Assembly (NCBI RefSeq): GCF_964026445.1
Contig: NZ_OZ032150.1
Location: 372,001-436,000 of the forward strand
Direction: 5' to 3'
DNA from: Rickettsia endosymbiont of Cantharis rufa
GTDB lineage: Bacteria > Pseudomonadota > Alphaproteobacteria > Rickettsiales > Rickettsiaceae
DNA length: 64,000 nt
Part shown: positions 18,997 through 29,625 of the stretch, one piece after another
How positions within the stretch are numbered: the first letter of the stretch is position 1
How the letters are laid out: every line of letters starts with the position of its first letter
Made by a program: the position numbers and the translations under genes
Notes under the pieces: model-generated
What the model saw: the letters and a program-made list of their open reading frames with translations, nothing else
What the model was told of the DNA's origin: nothing
Database searches by the model: none

Positions 18997-20388
18997 CTAA
19001 GATTGTCCAACCATTTTTTCAGGTACTACTACCTTGTCAAATTCTTCTCCCGATAAAAGATCTAGTTTTTTAGCTGCTGCTTTTAAAGTTATTCCGTGTT
19101 TATGTGCTTCCTTAGCGATTTTTGCGGCATTATCATAGCCGATATGCGGGTTAAGGGCGGTTACAAGCATTAGAGATTTATCGCGTAAATCATTAATACG
19201 TGCTATATTGGGTCCTAATCCTTTAATACAGTGAGTAACAAAGCTATTTACGCTATCTGATAGTAGCTGGATAGATTGTAGGATATTATATATTATTACG
19301 GGTTTAAATACGTTAAGTTCAAGATGACCGTTTGAGCCGGCAATAGTAACCGTAACATGGTTTCCCATTATTTGGCTGCAAACCATTGTCAAAGCTTCAA
19401 CTTGCGTAGGGTTGACCTTGCCGGGCATAATTGAAGAACCTGGTTCGTTTTCCGGTAAATGCAGCTCACCGAGACCGCATCTTGGACCGGAGCCAAGCAG
19501 TCTTACATCATTTGCTATTTTCATTAAGCTAACTGCTATAGTATTAAGTGTTCCGGAAAATTCTACTAGTGCGTCATGAGTTGCTAAGGCTTCAAATTTA
19601 TTAGGAGCCGTTTTAAAAGGTTGTTTGGTAAACTCTGCTACTTTCCCGGCAAATTTTATATCAAAGCCTATTCTTGAGTTAATACCTGTACCTACTGCCG
19701 TTCCGCCTTGTGCAAGTAAGTAAACTTTTTTTAGTGCATCTTCTATACGTTCTAAGGCATACCCTATTTGTGTAATATATCCTGAGAATTCTTGTTTGAG
19801 AGTTAGAGGAGTCGCATCCTGTAAGTGAGTGCGTCCTATTTTTATAATTTTATCCCAATCTTTTGACTTGTCCTGCAAAGAGGTGAGTAAATTATTCAAA
19901 GCCGGTATCAGTTGCTGCTTAGTTGCAAGTACGGTCGCTATATTCATAGCGGTTGGGAAAGAATCGTTAGAAGATTGACCTTTATTAACATGATCATTAG
20001 GGTGTATCGGTGATTTCCCCCCTTTCTTGCCTGTGAGTTCTTCATTAGCTATAGAGGCAATTACCTCATTCATATTCATGTTTGTTTGTGTTCCGGAACC
20101 AGTTTGCCAAACTACTAAAGGAAAATTATCGTCAAATTCGCCGTTTAGAATTCTAGTCGCGGCTTTATCGATACTTGTAGCTATTTTAGCTTCTAAATCG
20201 CCAAACTCATGATTAACCCTCGCAGCACATTTTTTTAAAATAGCAAGAGCACGAATTAAAATTTCGGGCATTTTTTGCTTGCCTATCTTAAAATTTTCTA
20301 AAGATCTTTGAGTTTGAGCGCCCCAATAAAATTTCTCTTCTATTTGAATTTCTCCAAAAGAATCGCTTTCAGTTCTGTAATTTTTCAT
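18997..20388 (-). CDS. fumC: Fumarate hydratase, class II
   Basis: 463 residues. Converts fumarate to malate in the TCA cycle as a homotetramer, with no iron-sulfur cluster. The family signature [11 protein letters not shown] is present (around residue 317), as are the substrate motifs [12 protein letters not shown] and [13 protein letters not shown]. Length is standard. Its ATG overlaps the stop of the upstream hypothetical gene by 4 bp, so the two are co-translated. TCA-cycle genes are kept in Rickettsia, which oxidise host-derived glutamate and pyruvate. Confidence 0.97.
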   Translation of the reverse strand: MKNYRTESDSFGEIQIEEKFYWGAQTQRSLENFKIGKQKMPEILIRALAILKKCAARVNHEFGDLEAKIATSIDKAATRILNGEFDDNFPLVVWQTGSGTQTNMNMNEVIASIANEELTGKKGGKSPIHPNDHVNKGQSSNDSFPTAMNIATVLATKQQLIPALNNLLTSLQDKSKDWDKIIKIGRTHLQDATPLTLKQEFSGYITQIGYALERIEDALKKVYLLAQGGTAVGTGINSRIGFDIKFAGKVAEFTKQPFKTAPNKFEALATHDALVEFSGTLNTIAVSLMKIANDVRLLGSGPRCGLGELHLPENEPGSSIMPGKVNPTQVEALTMVCSQIMGNHVTVTIAGSNGHLELNVFKPVIIYNILQSIQLLSDSVNSFVTHCIKGLGPNIARINDLRDKSLMLVTALNPHIGYDNAAKIAKEAHKHGITLKAAAKKLDLLSGEEFDKVVVPEKMVGQS

Positions 20389-20837
20389 AATTTGTTAAAT
20401 GTTATATAATTATCTATTTTTTTCATAAAATGATCACTTACTGCGTTTAAATCTAATTGCTCAGCTAATTTAGCAAAGCTACAATATAATTTATCTTTTA
20501 AGGAAGCTTTTTTTAGGTTCTTAGCAATAAATACTAATGTGCTTTCTATCATAAGATTACGATTAAAACTATAAAATTTTTGCCAATGTTCGTTATGTTC
20601 AGGTTCGGAAGATTCTATATAATCGGAATATATAGGTTTAGTAATTACTGCTTTACCTTGATATATATCAAATATAGTATTATTAATTAATCTTTCATTT
20701 TTGAGATTATTGATTATTTTATCAAAAAAATTATTTAATATAGCCTTTGTTATCGCTTCTTCTGCAAATTCGTTTATAAATATATCTAATTGTCTTTCAA
20801 AACTCTCGATAATTTGTTCATTTTGTCCCTTCTTCAT
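20385..20837 (-). CDS. Hypothetical protein cotranscribed with fumC
   Basis: About 150 residues from ATG 20837 ([20 protein letters not shown]), preceded by an AAAGGT ribosome site; an upstream ATG at 20870 would add 11 residues. It is mostly helical, has no signal peptide or membrane segment, and is rich in Lys/Asn/Ile. It overlaps fumC by 4 bp (ATGA type), so a linked or simply operonic role is likely. I considered a COQ9-like protein but see no firm motif. Family not recognised. Confidence 0.6.
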   Translation of the reverse strand: MKKGQNEQIIESFERQLDIFINEFAEEAITKAILNNFFDKIINNLKNERLINNTIFDIYQGKAVITKPIYSDYIESSEPEHNEHWQKFYSFNRNLMIESTLVFIAKNLKKASLKDKLYCSFAKLAEQLDLNAVSDHFMKKIDNYITFNKL

Positions 20838-20886
20838 GACCTTTCTCTCAAATATTATTGATATAACCAAGTTATGATTTAAAATT

Positions 20887-20990
20887 TAGGTTCTTGCGTA
20901 TGGAAAATTAAATTAATCTGTTTTTGTTCTTTTTGGCTGCAAATTATAAGATTTTTTCCACAGAACTTATTTACTTTTCGATATAAATAA
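20887..20990. repeat. Palindromic repeat, family P4, partial copy
   Basis: Starts TTAGGTTCTTGCGTATGGAA and continues with CTGCAAATTATAAGATTTTT, then breaks off at a CCACAGAACTTATTTAC segment. It occupies the region just upstream of the fumC operon, where a promoter would be expected. Confidence 0.5.
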
Positions 20991-21067
20991 GTAGACTAAA
21001 TATTTATATCGAAGTAAACAAAAAACAATATTTGATTTATTAAAAAAATTTTTAGATGTAATGTCTA

Positions 21068-21232
21068 AGAGGTTATCTGTAAATATATTTTGATTGATAA
21101 TTTAAAGAGTGTTTTTTAGCGAAAATTAATAAGATTTTTGAAGGAACTAGTTATTCGTATTTCAAAAAAATCTTATAATTTGCAGCAAAAAAGAAGATAA
21201 TTAGCTTTAAAATATATTTACAGATAACCTCT
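21068..21232. repeat. Palindromic repeat, family P4, abutting rlmB stop
   Basis: Ends AGAGGTTATCTGTAAATATA and TATATTTACAGATAACCTCT are perfect inverted copies of 20 bases. The core has GCGAAAATTAATAAGATTTT and AAATCTTATAATTTGCAGC. The right end overlaps the TAG stop of rlmB (21231-21233), so the element reaches exactly to the gene end. Together with the partial copy at 20887 it fills the gap 20871-21230. Confidence 0.7.
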
Positions 21233-21950
21233 AATATAATAAGTGAAAAATTATAGAAGCGGCATTTGATACGTTAAGACTTTCTACTCTCTTAGAAATA
21301 GGGATTTTGGCTAAATAATCACATGTTTCTTCGACTAATCTTCGCATGCCTTTATCTTCTGAACCAAATACTAATGCTGTTTTGTTGGAAATTAATTTAT
21401 TGGTAAAGTAGTCATTTGCAGAACCTGTTAGACCTATAATCCAAAAGCCATGTTTTTTAAGATAATTCATACATGAGCGTAAGTTAGTGACTTTAATAAT
21501 AGGTATTAATTCTAAAGTACCGCAAGCTGCTTTAGCAATGCCTCCGCTTTCATTTGGAGAATTATCTTGAGGTAATATTATAGCATTTATATCAAAAGCA
21601 GCAGCACTGCGAATAATTGCTCCAATATTTTGTGTATCTGTTATTTGATCAAGAATCGCAATTTTACATTTGGGAGCTTTTATGTCTACATCTTCCAGAT
21701 TATAAGAAAAGATCGGCCTAACTTTTGCGGCTATTCCTTGATGTGCTTGATTTTCTAGTAATTTAGATAAAAAATCGTTATTAACAATTCCGTAAGATCT
21801 GGTACTTATTAATTGTTTGTTTGCATCAAAAATTTCCCTAGTGCATAAAATATTTTCAATTTGACGTTTTGGATTATTAAGAGCAGAAAATACAGGATGT
21901 TTCCCATACATATAATAATAATTTTTAGAATCAAGTTTTTTATTTTGCAT
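21231..21950 (-). CDS. rlmB: TrmH/SpoU-family RNA 2'-O-methyltransferase
   Basis: 239 residues. The SPOUT methyltransferase fold transfers methyl from SAM to ribose 2'-O, for RlmB on 23S rRNA G2251. An N-terminal substrate-binding domain (YMYGKHPVFSALNNPKRQIE) precedes the knotted domain with motif 1 DPxNxGAIxRSA-type (QNIGAIIRSAAAF), motif 2 LVFGSEDKGMRRLVEETCD and motif 3 ESLNVSNAASIIFHLLY. RlmB fits best by domain order; TrmB/TrmH of tRNA cannot be excluded. Its TAG stop lies at the edge of a palindromic element. Confidence 0.85.
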   Translation of the reverse strand: MQNKKLDSKNYYYMYGKHPVFSALNNPKRQIENILCTREIFDANKQLISTRSYGIVNNDFLSKLLENQAHQGIAAKVRPIFSYNLEDVDIKAPKCKIAILDQITDTQNIGAIIRSAAAFDINAIILPQDNSPNESGGIAKAACGTLELIPIIKVTNLRSCMNYLKKHGFWIIGLTGSANDYFTNKLISNKTALVFGSEDKGMRRLVEETCDYLAKIPISKRVESLNVSNAASIIFHLLY

Positions 21951-22142
21951 CTTATTGAAAACCGCCAGTAATTTGTTCTTGACAGAAACTACTATTTATT
22001 ATAGAAAGTTACAACTAAATAAATGCGCGAGTTGCTATTTGTTTATTTGATAATTCGGCAAGAAGTTTTATTAGGTCCTAATACTAATTTAGATATTGTA
22101 TTTTACAGTGAATTAGTCTATTTGATACAGTAAAGTTCTTTA

Positions 22143-22228
22143 GGAGGGGTGGCCGAGTGGTCAATGGCAGCAGACTGTAAATCTGCCCGCGTAAGCGTTC
22201 GAAGGTTCGAATCCTTCTCCCTCCACCA
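22143..22228 (+). tRNA. tRNA-Tyr (GUA)
   Basis: Class II cloverleaf of 86 nt beginning GGAGGGGTGGCCGAGTGGTC. Anticodon stem GCAGA/TCTGC with loop CTGTAAA (anticodon GUA), long variable arm, T-loop GGTTCGAATCC, encoded CCA. Upstream of tRNA-Gly and tuf, as in the tRNA-tufB arrangement of many proteobacteria, and probably cotranscribed with them. Confidence 0.95.
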
Positions 22229-22397
22229 CTTAAATGGTTCAGGGAAGCATATCGTTTTTTTAAAAAATTTCATGTGTATATGTTTAATTTTTATTTAAAA
22301 ATAAAACATAATTATGTATATTTATAAATCCAAATAAAATTGATATAGCACTGCTAACAAAATAGCTTTGAAATTATTTTACTAACAATGCCACAAT

Positions 22398-22471
22398 GCG
22401 GGTGTAGCTCAATGGTAGAGTTCCAGCCTTCCAAGCTGGCTGCGTGGGTTCGATTCCCATCACCCGCTCCA
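22398..22471 (+). tRNA. tRNA-Gly (UCC)
   Basis: 74-nt cloverleaf beginning GCGGGTGTAGCTCAATGGTA. Anticodon loop CTTCCAA gives UCC, T-loop GGTTCGATTCC, and CCA is encoded. It lies between tRNA-Tyr and tuf, 90 bp before the EF-Tu start. Confidence 0.95.
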
Positions 22472-22561
22472 GAGATAGTGATGACAAATAAATTTAGCAA
22501 AAAAATGCACTTATAAAAAATTAACTTGTATTAAACCTAAAAAATTGTAGAGAGTAATAAT

Positions 22562-23746
22562 ATGGCAAAAGCAAAATTTGAACGAACTAAACCGCACGTT
22601 AATATAGGTACTATTGGTCACGTAGATCATGGGAAAACCTCTTTAACGGCAGCAATAACTATAGTACTTGCTAAGACAGGTGGAGCAAAAGCTACAGCTT
22701 ATGATCAAATTGATGCTGCTCCTGAAGAAAAAGAAAGGGGTATAACTATTTCTACTGCACACGTAGAATATGAGACTAAAAATAGACACTATGCACACGT
22801 AGATTGTCCAGGACACGCTGACTATGTAAAGAATATGATAACCGGCGCTGCTCAGATGGACGGTGCAATATTAGTAGTTTCTGCTGCTGACGGTCCTATG
22901 CCGCAAACTAGAGAGCATATATTACTAGCAAAACAGGTAGGTGTACCTGCTATGGTAGTATTCTTAAATAAAGTAGACATGGTGGATGATCCTGAATTAG
23001 TAGAACTAGTAGAGATGGAAGTAAGAGAATTATTATCAAAATACGGTTTCCCGGGAGATGAAATACCTTTCATTAAAGGCTCTGCTCTTCAGGCTTTAAA
23101 TGGAGAAGCTAAAGGGGAAGAAGCTATTAATGAATTAATGAATGCAGTGGATAGATATATACCGCAACCTACCAGAGAAACTGAAAAACCTTTCCTGATG
23201 CCGATAGAAGATGTGTTTTCTATTTCAGGAAGAGGTACTGTTGTAACCGGTAGAATAGAAGCTGGTAAAATTAAAGTCGGGGAGCCAGTTGAAATAGTTG
23301 GAATGAGAGACACAACAACCTCTACCTGTACTGGTGTTGAGATGTTTAGAAAGCTTCTTGATAGCGGTGAAGCAGGTGATAATGTTGGTATATTATTACG
23401 TGGCGTAGAGAGAGAAGCAGTGCAAAGAGGTCAAGTTCTTGCAAAACCGGGTAGTATAAAGCCTCATGATGAATTTGAAGCCGAAGTGTATGTGCTTAAT
23501 AAAGAAGAAGGTGGTCGCCACACTCCATTTACTAACAACTACCGCCCACAGTTCTATTTTAGAACAACTGACGTTACTGGTACGATAGAATTACCGGCTG
23601 ATAAGCAAATGGTTATGCCTGGAGATAACGCTAATTTTAAAGTTAAGTTAATTGCTCCGATTGCTATGCAGGAAGGATTAAAGTTCTCTATACGTGAAGG
23701 CGGTAGAACAGTTGGTGCTGGTGTAGTAACGAAAGTAGTTAATTAA
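22562..23746 (+). CDS. tuf: Translation elongation factor EF-Tu
   Basis: 394 residues. Delivers aminoacyl-tRNA to the ribosome in a GTP-dependent manner. G1 GHVDHGKT, G3 DCPGHADY, G4 NKVD and G5 SALQA are intact, and domains 2 and 3 are complete ([28 protein letters not shown]). Start at ATG 22562 after TAGAGAGTAATAAT. It follows two tRNA genes and precedes the S10 operon, separated from it by a long hairpin that probably ends most tuf transcripts. Confidence 0.98.
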   Translation: MAKAKFERTKPHVNIGTIGHVDHGKTSLTAAITIVLAKTGGAKATAYDQIDAAPEEKERGITISTAHVEYETKNRHYAHVDCPGHADYVKNMITGAAQMDGAILVVSAADGPMPQTREHILLAKQVGVPAMVVFLNKVDMVDDPELVELVEMEVRELLSKYGFPGDEIPFIKGSALQALNGEAKGEEAINELMNAVDRYIPQPTRETEKPFLMPIEDVFSISGRGTVVTGRIEAGKIKVGEPVEIVGMRDTTTSTCTGVEMFRKLLDSGEAGDNVGILLRGVEREAVQRGQVLAKPGSIKPHDEFEAEVYVLNKEEGGRHTPFTNNYRPQFYFRTTDVTGTIELPADKQMVMPGDNANFKVKLIAPIAMQEGLKFSIREGGRTVGAGVVTKVVN

Positions 23747-23753
23747 TTGATTT

Positions 23754-23817
23754 TATAAATACCTATTATTTTTTAATAATAGGTATTTATATTTTAAGAT
23801 GTTTAAAAAAACATCTT
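23754..23817 (+). terminator. Two tandem hairpins after tuf
   Basis: The first hairpin has a 17-bp perfect stem (arms 23754-23770 and 23775-23791, containing ATACCTATTATT, loop TTTT). The second has a 9-bp stem AAGATGTTT/AAACATCTT (23796-23817) with an A4 loop. Both are AT-rich, as expected in this genome. They lie between tuf and rpsJ and would separate or attenuate the two transcription units. Confidence 0.7.
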
Positions 23818-23842
23818 GCTGTTTAAATATTAGGTTTACTGA

Positions 23843-24160
23843 ATGAAAAATAAAATCAAAATTCGTTTAAAATCATTTGATCACCGTAGTCTTGATCAAG
23901 CTACAAAAGAGATAGTTAGCGCTGTTAAAAGAACGTTTGCTAACATTAACGGTCCTATTCCTTTACCTAGAAAAATTGAAAGATTTACCGTAAATAGATC
24001 TCCTCATGTACATAAGAAGTCAAGAGAGCAATTTGAAATTAGAAAGCATAAAAGATTATTAGTTATAGATGATCCGAATCCGGCTGTTGTTGATGCTTTA
24101 AGTAAAGTTGATTTAGCAGCAGGTGTTGATGTAGTGATTGAATTAGAGAGTGGGGAATAA
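23843..24160 (+). CDS. rpsJ: Ribosomal protein S10
   Basis: 105 residues, first gene of the S10-spc-alpha cluster. S10 sits in the 30S head and with NusB also acts in transcription antitermination. [19 protein letters not shown] and [20 protein letters not shown] with [14 protein letters not shown] are the family core. The stop is directly followed by the rplC ATG (no spacer), which suggests translational coupling. Confidence 0.97.
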   Translation: MKNKIKIRLKSFDHRSLDQATKEIVSAVKRTFANINGPIPLPRKIERFTVNRSPHVHKKSREQFEIRKHKRLLVIDDPNPAVVDALSKVDLAAGVDVVIELESGE

Positions 24161-24808
24161 ATGAGAACCGGTATAATTGCTCAAAAAATTGGAATGACTA
24201 GTGTTTTTAATGATAAAGGAGAAAGGATTTCTTTAACATTAGTAAAAGTTGATGATTGTCAAGTAGTAGGACATAAAACTTTAGAAAAGCATGGATATAA
24301 CGCTTTAGTTATCGGCGTAAAAGATAAAAAAATATCTAGAGTAACCAAACCTATGAAACAAGTTTTTGCTAATGCTAAAATATCTCCTAAAACTAAATTA
24401 AAAGAATTTAGAATCTCTGATGAGAATTTTATTGATATAGCAGCAAGTCTAGAAGTAGATCATTTTACGGCGGGACAGTTTGTGGATATAACGGCAACTA
24501 CCATAGGTAAAGGGTTTGCCGGTAGTATGAAAAGACATAATTTTAGAGGTCTTGAAGCTTCTCACGGTGTTTCGATATCCCACCGTTCGCATGGTTCTAC
24601 AGGACAAAGACAAGACCCAGGGAAGGTTTTCAAAGGCAAAAAAATGGCTGGTCACATGGGATGTAACCAAATTACTATTCAAAATTTGAAAATATTTGCC
24701 GTTGATAAAGAGCGTAAGCTTATTATGATTCAGGGTAGTATACCCGGTCACAAAAATTCGTATCTTTCAGTAAAAGATGCAATAAAAAAGATTTCAATAA
24801 CTGTATAA
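24161..24808 (+). CDS. rplC: Ribosomal protein L3
   Basis: 215 residues. An early-assembly protein near the peptidyl transferase centre. Starts [20 protein letters not shown]. The loop [20 protein letters not shown] contains the Gln that PrmB methylates in other bacteria. A 111-bp AT-rich gap separates it from rplD, longer than other gaps in this operon; I see no promoter there that I could defend. Confidence 0.97.
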   Translation: MRTGIIAQKIGMTSVFNDKGERISLTLVKVDDCQVVGHKTLEKHGYNALVIGVKDKKISRVTKPMKQVFANAKISPKTKLKEFRISDENFIDIAASLEVDHFTAGQFVDITATTIGKGFAGSMKRHNFRGLEASHGVSISHRSHGSTGQRQDPGKVFKGKKMAGHMGCNQITIQNLKIFAVDKERKLIMIQGSIPGHKNSYLSVKDAIKKISITV

Positions 24809-24919
24809 TAGATATTTAGAGATGTTTGTTGAGGTTAAAGATTACCAAATTAACAAAACGCCGTGCAATAATTTATTTATATAAAAGTTTTATATAAGAC
24901 TGTATAAGGTTAAATAAAG

Positions 24920-25543
24920 ATGAAAACTAAAATATTAAGTCTTGCTAATGAAGAAGTTGGTGAGATTAGTTTAAATGAAGATATATTTGCTGTTGAATTT
25001 ATCAGAGATGATATAATAAAGAAGGTTATTGATTGGCAGAGAGCTAAAGCAATGTCTGGTAACCACAAAACTAAAACAGTATCAGAAGTATCAGGAACCA
25101 CAAAAAAGCCTTTTAAGCAAAAAGGTACAGGTAATGCAAGACAAGGTTCTCTTAGGTCGGTACAAATGCGTGGTGGTGGTGTAGCTCACGGACCTAGAGT
25201 ACGTAGTCATGCAACAAAACTACCTAAAAAAGTACGAAAACTCGGTTTAATCCATGCTTTATCTGAGAAATTAACTGAAGGAAAATTATTGGTAATAGAT
25301 TCTTTAAAGCTGGATGAGCCTAAAACTTCTGCTCTTGTAAATATATTAAACAAATTTCAGGGAAAAAGTTTCTTTGTAATAGACGGAGACAAAGTAGATA
25401 TTAATTTTTCTTTAGCTGCAAAAAATATTTATAATACTGTGATTGTTCCACAAATAGGAGCAAATGTTTATGATATAATACGACATGAATATGTCCTATT
25501 ATCACAAGAAGCAGTGAGCGTTTTAGAAGAGAGGTTAAGATGA
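24920..25543 (+). CDS. rplD: Ribosomal protein L4
   Basis: 207 residues. Lines the polypeptide exit tunnel. The extended loop FKQKGTGNARQGSLRS and MRGGGVAHGPR is well conserved and is where macrolide-resistance changes occur in other species; it looks wild-type. In E. coli L4 also represses its own operon, and whether that occurs here cannot be seen. The stop overlaps the rplW start by 4 bp. Confidence 0.97.
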   Translation: MKTKILSLANEEVGEISLNEDIFAVEFIRDDIIKKVIDWQRAKAMSGNHKTKTVSEVSGTTKKPFKQKGTGNARQGSLRSVQMRGGGVAHGPRVRSHATKLPKKVRKLGLIHALSEKLTEGKLLVIDSLKLDEPKTSALVNILNKFQGKSFFVIDGDKVDINFSLAAKNIYNTVIVPQIGANVYDIIRHEYVLLSQEAVSVLEERLR

Positions 25544-25836
25544 GTTCTTGTAAATATTACGATTTAATTAGAAAACCTATTATTACGGAAAAAACTACGG
25601 CCCTTTCAGGGCAAAATAAATATGCTTTTTATGTAGATAAATTTGCTGAAAAACTTACCGTTAAAAAGGCTATAGAAGAAATATTTAAAGTAAAAGTTAA
25701 AAAAGTAAATATTTTAAACGTTAAAGGTAAGAAGAAAAGATTTAAGGGAATTATAGGGACTCAAATCAATAGAAAGAAAGCTATTGTTACATTAGAAAAA
25801 GATCATAATATCGATTTTGCTGGAGGAATTAAATAA
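25540..25836 (+). CDS. rplW: Ribosomal protein L23
   Basis: 98 residues. Located at the tunnel exit and docks trigger factor, SRP and SecYEG. Typical RKPIITEKTTAL start region and VKKVNILNVKGKKKRFKG loop. It overlaps rplD (ATGA) and its stop abuts the rplB ATG, so this part of the operon is tightly coupled. Confidence 0.96.
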   Translation: MSSCKYYDLIRKPIITEKTTALSGQNKYAFYVDKFAEKLTVKKAIEEIFKVKVKKVNILNVKGKKKRFKGIIGTQINRKKAIVTLEKDHNIDFAGGIK

Positions 25837-26658
25837 ATGCCTTTAAAAAACTTTAATCCAATCACTCCTTCCCTTAGAGAGTTAGTTCAAGTTGATAAAA
25901 CTAGTTTATGGAAAGGTAGACCTTTAAAATCTTTGACCAAAGGTATATCTAAAACTGGTGGGCGAAATAATCAGGGTAGAATTACTTCTTGGCATAGAGG
26001 GGGTGGACACAAAAAATTATACCGTATTATTGATTTTAAAAGAAATAAAATAGATATTTCTGCTATTGTCGAAAGAATAGAGTATGACCCTAATAGAACT
26101 GCTTTTATTGCTTTAATAAAATACGAAGACGGAGAATATTCTTATATTTTAGCGCCGCAAAAATTATCTGTAGGTGATAGAGTAATATCAAGTCAAGATG
26201 CTGATATAAAAATAGGGAATTGTTTACCTTTAAAGTTTATTCCTATCGGTACTACTTTACACAATGTTGAAATGAAGGTTGGCAAGGGCGGTCAAATTGC
26301 AAGGTCTGCGGGTACTTCAGTAGATCTAGTAGGCAAAGATTCAGGATATGCTCAGATTAAATTAAGATCAGGTGAATTTAGGTTAATACCTTTAGATTGT
26401 AAAGCTACTATAGGTAGTATATCTAACCCGGATCAAAAAAATATTAATTTAGGCAAAGCAGGTAGAAATAGATGGCTCGGTTGGAGACCACATGTTAGGG
26501 GTGTAGCGATGAATCCTGTAGATCACCCTCATGGAGGTGGTGAAGGTAAAACTTCAGGAGGGCGCCATCCTGTTACTCCTTGGGGATTCCCGACAAAGGG
26601 TAAGAAGACACGTAAAAATAAACGTACTTCAAAATTTATCGTAAAGAAAAGAAAATAG
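25837..26658 (+). CDS. rplB: Ribosomal protein L2
   Basis: 273 residues. Core 23S-binding protein at the subunit interface. SH3-like and OB folds, then the C-terminal signature [16 protein letters not shown] with the functionally important His. The basic tail [17 protein letters not shown] is normal. Confidence 0.97.
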   Translation: MPLKNFNPITPSLRELVQVDKTSLWKGRPLKSLTKGISKTGGRNNQGRITSWHRGGGHKKLYRIIDFKRNKIDISAIVERIEYDPNRTAFIALIKYEDGEYSYILAPQKLSVGDRVISSQDADIKIGNCLPLKFIPIGTTLHNVEMKVGKGGQIARSAGTSVDLVGKDSGYAQIKLRSGEFRLIPLDCKATIGSISNPDQKNINLGKAGRNRWLGWRPHVRGVAMNPVDHPHGGGEGKTSGGRHPVTPWGFPTKGKKTRKNKRTSKFIVKKRK

Positions 26659-26682
26659 ATTTTAAATTAATTAGGTATTAGT

Positions 26683-26961
26683 ATGGCACGCTCAATATGG
26701 AAAGGGCCTTTTGTAGACGGTTATTTAATAAAGAAAGTTCAAAAATTAATGGAATCAGGTAGATCTGAAATGGTTAAAACTTGGTCTAGAAGATCAACAA
26801 TTTTACCTATTTTTGTTGGATTTACCTTTTCTGTTCATAATGGAAATAAATTTATTCCGGTTTCTGTAAATGAAGAAATGGTTGGAAGAAAATTAGGTGA
26901 ATTTGCCCCTACTAGAACATTTCACGGCCATGGAGCAGATAAAAAAGTTAAAAGAAAGTAA
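26683..26961 (+). CDS. rpsS: Ribosomal protein S19
   Basis: 92 residues. 30S head protein contacting S13 and t[22 protein letters not shown] and [17 protein letters not shown] are the usual N- and C-terminal signatures. It follows rplB by 24 bp, and rplV starts 9 bp after it. Confidence 0.97.
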   Translation: MARSIWKGPFVDGYLIKKVQKLMESGRSEMVKTWSRRSTILPIFVGFTFSVHNGNKFIPVSVNEEMVGRKLGEFAPTRTFHGHGADKKVKRK

Positions 26962-26970
26962 AGATTTATT

Positions 26971-27330
26971 ATGGTACAGGAAAATAAAAATTTTGCTACG
27001 GCAAAAGCTAAATCTATTAGAGTAAGTCCAAGGAAGCTAAATCTAGTTGCGGCATTTATTAGAAATATGAAAGTATCTGAAGCATTGGTACAATTAACTT
27101 TTTCCCCTAAAAGAATTGCAAAAGTTGTAAAAGATTGCTTACAATCTGCTGTTGCGAATGCCGAAAATAATTTAGGTTTAGATATAGATAGGTTAGTTAT
27201 TACTAAAGCGACGGTAGGTAAGGCTTTAGTGATGAAAAGAGTTATGCCTAGAGCAAAAGGAAGGGCAGCTAGAATAAATAAGTTTTTTAGTAATCTTTAT
27301 ATAACTGTTACAGAAAAAGAGGATAATTAA
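26971..27330 (+). CDS. rplV: Ribosomal protein L22
   Basis: 119 residues. Its beta-hairpin reaches the exit tunnel constriction ([12 protein letters not shown] is the loop). The [13 protein letters not shown] core near residue 15 is typical. It precedes rpsC by 1 bp, so coupling is expected. Confidence 0.97.
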   Translation: MVQENKNFATAKAKSIRVSPRKLNLVAAFIRNMKVSEALVQLTFSPKRIAKVVKDCLQSAVANAENNLGLDIDRLVITKATVGKALVMKRVMPRAKGRAARINKFFSNLYITVTEKEDN

Positions 27331-27331
27331 A

Positions 27332-27985
27332 ATGGGGCAGAAAGTTTGTGCGCATGGTTTTAGAGTCGGGCCGACTTTAATTAAAGGTTGGGATTCCGTA
27401 TTGTATGCAGAAAAACATTATAAAACTCTTTTTATACAAGATTTAAAAATTAGAGATTTAATAAATAAGGGTTTTAGTCAAGCTCAAATTAGCAGAGTTT
27501 TGATTGAACGCCCCTCTAATAAAAGTATTATAATTAATATTAATGCCAAAAAACCAAATATAATTATTGGTAGAAATGGTAGTGAAATTGATAAGCTAAA
27601 AAAAGCTATCGAGAAAATGACTTCTTTAAAAGAAGTTTATATAAATATTCATGAAGTTAGAAAGTTTAATATAGATGCTGCTATAGTAGCTCAAACTATA
27701 GCACTACAGCTTGAAAAAAGAGTTTCTTTTAGAAAGGCCATGAAAACAGCAATTCAGGCTTCATTTAAACAAGGTGGACAAGGTATAAGAGTTAGTTGTT
27801 CAGGGCGACTTGGAGGTGCTGAAATTGCTAGAACCGAGTGGTATATAGAAGGAAGAATGCCATTACATACTTTAAGAGCTGATATTGATTATTCAACAGC
27901 TGAGGCTATAACGACTTATGGAGTTATAGGGGTTAAAGTGTGGATTTATAAAGGTGAATATACAGAAAATAAAAGATATAATTAA
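27332..27985 (+). CDS. rpsC: Ribosomal protein S3
   Basis: 217 residues. Part of the mRNA entry channel with helicase activity. The KH domain has [14 protein letters not shown], and the C-terminal domain has [20 protein letters not shown]. Length is close to the 210-235 typical of the family. Confidence 0.97.
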   Translation: MGQKVCAHGFRVGPTLIKGWDSVLYAEKHYKTLFIQDLKIRDLINKGFSQAQISRVLIERPSNKSIIININAKKPNIIIGRNGSEIDKLKKAIEKMTSLKEVYINIHEVRKFNIDAAIVAQTIALQLEKRVSFRKAMKTAIQASFKQGGQGIRVSCSGRLGGAEIARTEWYIEGRMPLHTLRADIDYSTAEAITTYGVIGVKVWIYKGEYTENKRYN

Positions 27986-27999
27986 CTTTAAGTATTAAA

Positions 28000-28410
28000 A
28001 TGTTAGCTCCGAAAAAACAAAAATTTAGAAAAGCTCATAAAGGTAGAGTTGCTTCAAAAGCAAAAGCAGGTACGGCGCTTGCTTTTGGATCATTTGGTCT
28101 AAAATCTATAGACGGTTGGCGTGTTACTGCAAGACAAATAGAAGCAGGAAGAAAAGCGGCTACTAGATGTATGAAAAGGCAAGGAAGATTATGGATTCGC
28201 ATTTTTCCGGATGTTCCAGTTTCTAAAAAGCCTGCCGAAGTAAGAATGGGTAAGGGTAAAGGTTCTCCTGAATTTTTTGCAGTTAGAGTTTCGCCTGGAA
28301 GAATTATGTTTGAAATTGAAGGGGTAGAAGAAAATATTGCCCTTAGAGCTTTAGAACTTGCAAGTGCAAAATTACCTGTTAGAACAAGGATAGTGAGACG
28401 TTATGAATGA
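28000..28410 (+). CDS. rplP: Ribosomal protein L16
   Basis: 136 residues. Binds 5S/23S rRNA near the A site. [12 protein letters not shown] start, [20 protein letters not shown] and [20 protein letters not shown] are conserved. The end overlaps rpmC by 8 bp. Confidence 0.97.
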   Translation: MLAPKKQKFRKAHKGRVASKAKAGTALAFGSFGLKSIDGWRVTARQIEAGRKAATRCMKRQGRLWIRIFPDVPVSKKPAEVRMGKGKGSPEFFAVRVSPGRIMFEIEGVEENIALRALELASAKLPVRTRIVRRYE

Positions 28411-28618
28411 TTTGAAATTATTAAGAAGTAAGTTATCTACTGAAACGATAGAAGAGCTTTATAAAAACCTTGGTCTTTTAAAGAAAGAATTATTTAATTT
28501 AAGATTTCAACAAGCTTTAGGTGAGTTAAAAAATACTAGTAGATTTTCGTTAGTCAAAAAGTCTATAGCATGTATTAAAACTGAATTAACAAAAAGATCT
28601 AATAGTGAGGAATATTAA
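28403..28618 (+). CDS. rpmC: Ribosomal protein L29
   Basis: 71 residues, two-helix protein beside L23 at the tunnel exit. [20 protein letters not shown] and [20 protein letters not shown] are the standard helices. It overlaps rplP and ends one base before rpsQ, forming a coupled trio. Confidence 0.93.
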   Translation: MNDLKLLRSKLSTETIEELYKNLGLLKKELFNLRFQQALGELKNTSRFSLVKKSIACIKTELTKRSNSEEY

Positions 28619-28619
28619 A

Positions 28620-28853
28620 ATGCCGAAAAGAGTGTTACAAGGCGTGGTTATAAGTTCAAAAACTGATAAGACGGTTACAGTAAAAGTAGAAAGAAAGTTT
28701 AAGCATCCTATTTACAAAAAATTCGTGAAAGTATCTAAAAAATATGCTGCTCATGATTCAGAAAACAGATATCAAGAAGGAGATAAAGTTAGTATAATTG
28801 AAAGTCGTCCTATCTCAAAAACCAAAACATGGATAGTGGTAAATGGAGAATAA
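28620..28853 (+). CDS. rpsQ: Ribosomal protein S17
   Basis: 77 residues, OB-fold primary 16S-binding protein. Start chosen at ATG 28620 ([20 protein letters not shown]); an upstream ATG at 28605 would overlap rpm[19 protein letters not shown] is the family motif. A 73-bp gap to rplN follows, the usual border between the S10 and spc segments. Confidence 0.96.
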   Translation: MPKRVLQGVVISSKTDKTVTVKVERKFKHPIYKKFVKVSKKYAAHDSENRYQEGDKVSIIESRPISKTKTWIVVNGE

Positions 28854-28926
28854 AGTTTTTAATCTTTGACTTTATAAGGTAGATTGTTTATTTTATCTCT
28901 CATGTATTAAAAATTGGAAGTAGTTT

Positions 28927-29295
28927 ATGATTCAAATGCAGAGCATCCTGGAAGTTGCAGATAATTCCGGTGCTAAAAAAGTTATGTGTATTAAAGTTTT
29001 AGGTGGCTCTCACCATATGGTGGCAAAGCTGGGTGATGTTATAGTTGTATCTGTTAAAGAAGCTATACCCGGTGGTAAGGTTAAAAAGGGTGATGTTTAT
29101 AAAGGCGTGATCGTTCGTACAAAGACCGGAGTAGTAAGACCTGACGGTAGTACAATAAAATTTGATAAAAACGCATTAGTGCTTTTGAATAAACAAGATG
29201 AACCTATCGGCACTAGAGTTTTTGGTCCTGTTACAAGAGAACTTAGAGCGAAAAAATATGTTAGAATAATGTCGCTTGCAGAGGAAGTGTTATAA
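28927..29295 (+). CDS. rplN: Ribosomal protein L14
   Basis: 122 residues. Interface protein contacting 16S helix 14 and the silencing factor Rsf[21 protein letters not shown] and [20 protein letters not shown] are classical. The rplX ATG follows its stop directly. Confidence 0.97.
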   Translation: MIQMQSILEVADNSGAKKVMCIKVLGGSHHMVAKLGDVIVVSVKEAIPGGKVKKGDVYKGVIVRTKTGVVRPDGSTIKFDKNALVLLNKQDEPIGTRVFGPVTRELRAKKYVRIMSLAEEVL

Positions 29296-29625
29296 ATGAT
29301 TAAATTAAAAGTAAAAAAAGGTGATGAAGTTGTCGTTATTACCGGAAAGCACAAAGGAAAAAAAGGCAAAATATTAAAAGTTTTTTCTGAGGACAGTAAA
29401 GTAATTGTTTCCGGAGTAAATTTAGTAAAAAAACATACTAAGCCTAATCAAATGAGTGAAGGCGGGATAATAACTAAAGAATTACCTATACATATCTCAA
29501 ATATTGCACATATCGATCCAAAAACCGGTAGCCCTACCAAAGTAGCTTTTAAATTCTTAGAGGACGGTTCTAAGGTTAGATTAGCAAAGAAATCAGGGGA
29601 AATTATTGGTAAGGAAGGTAAATAA
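29296..29625 (+). CDS. rplX: Ribosomal protein L24
   Basis: 109 residues. 50S assembly initiator. The KOW motif is [20 protein letters not shown] at the N-terminus, followed by [14 protein letters not shown]. The TAA stop overlaps the rplE ATG by one base (TAATG). Confidence 0.97.
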   Translation: MIKLKVKKGDEVVVITGKHKGKKGKILKVFSEDSKVIVSGVNLVKKHTKPNQMSEGGIITKELPIHISNIAHIDPKTGSPTKVAFKFLEDGSKVRLAKKSGEIIGKEGK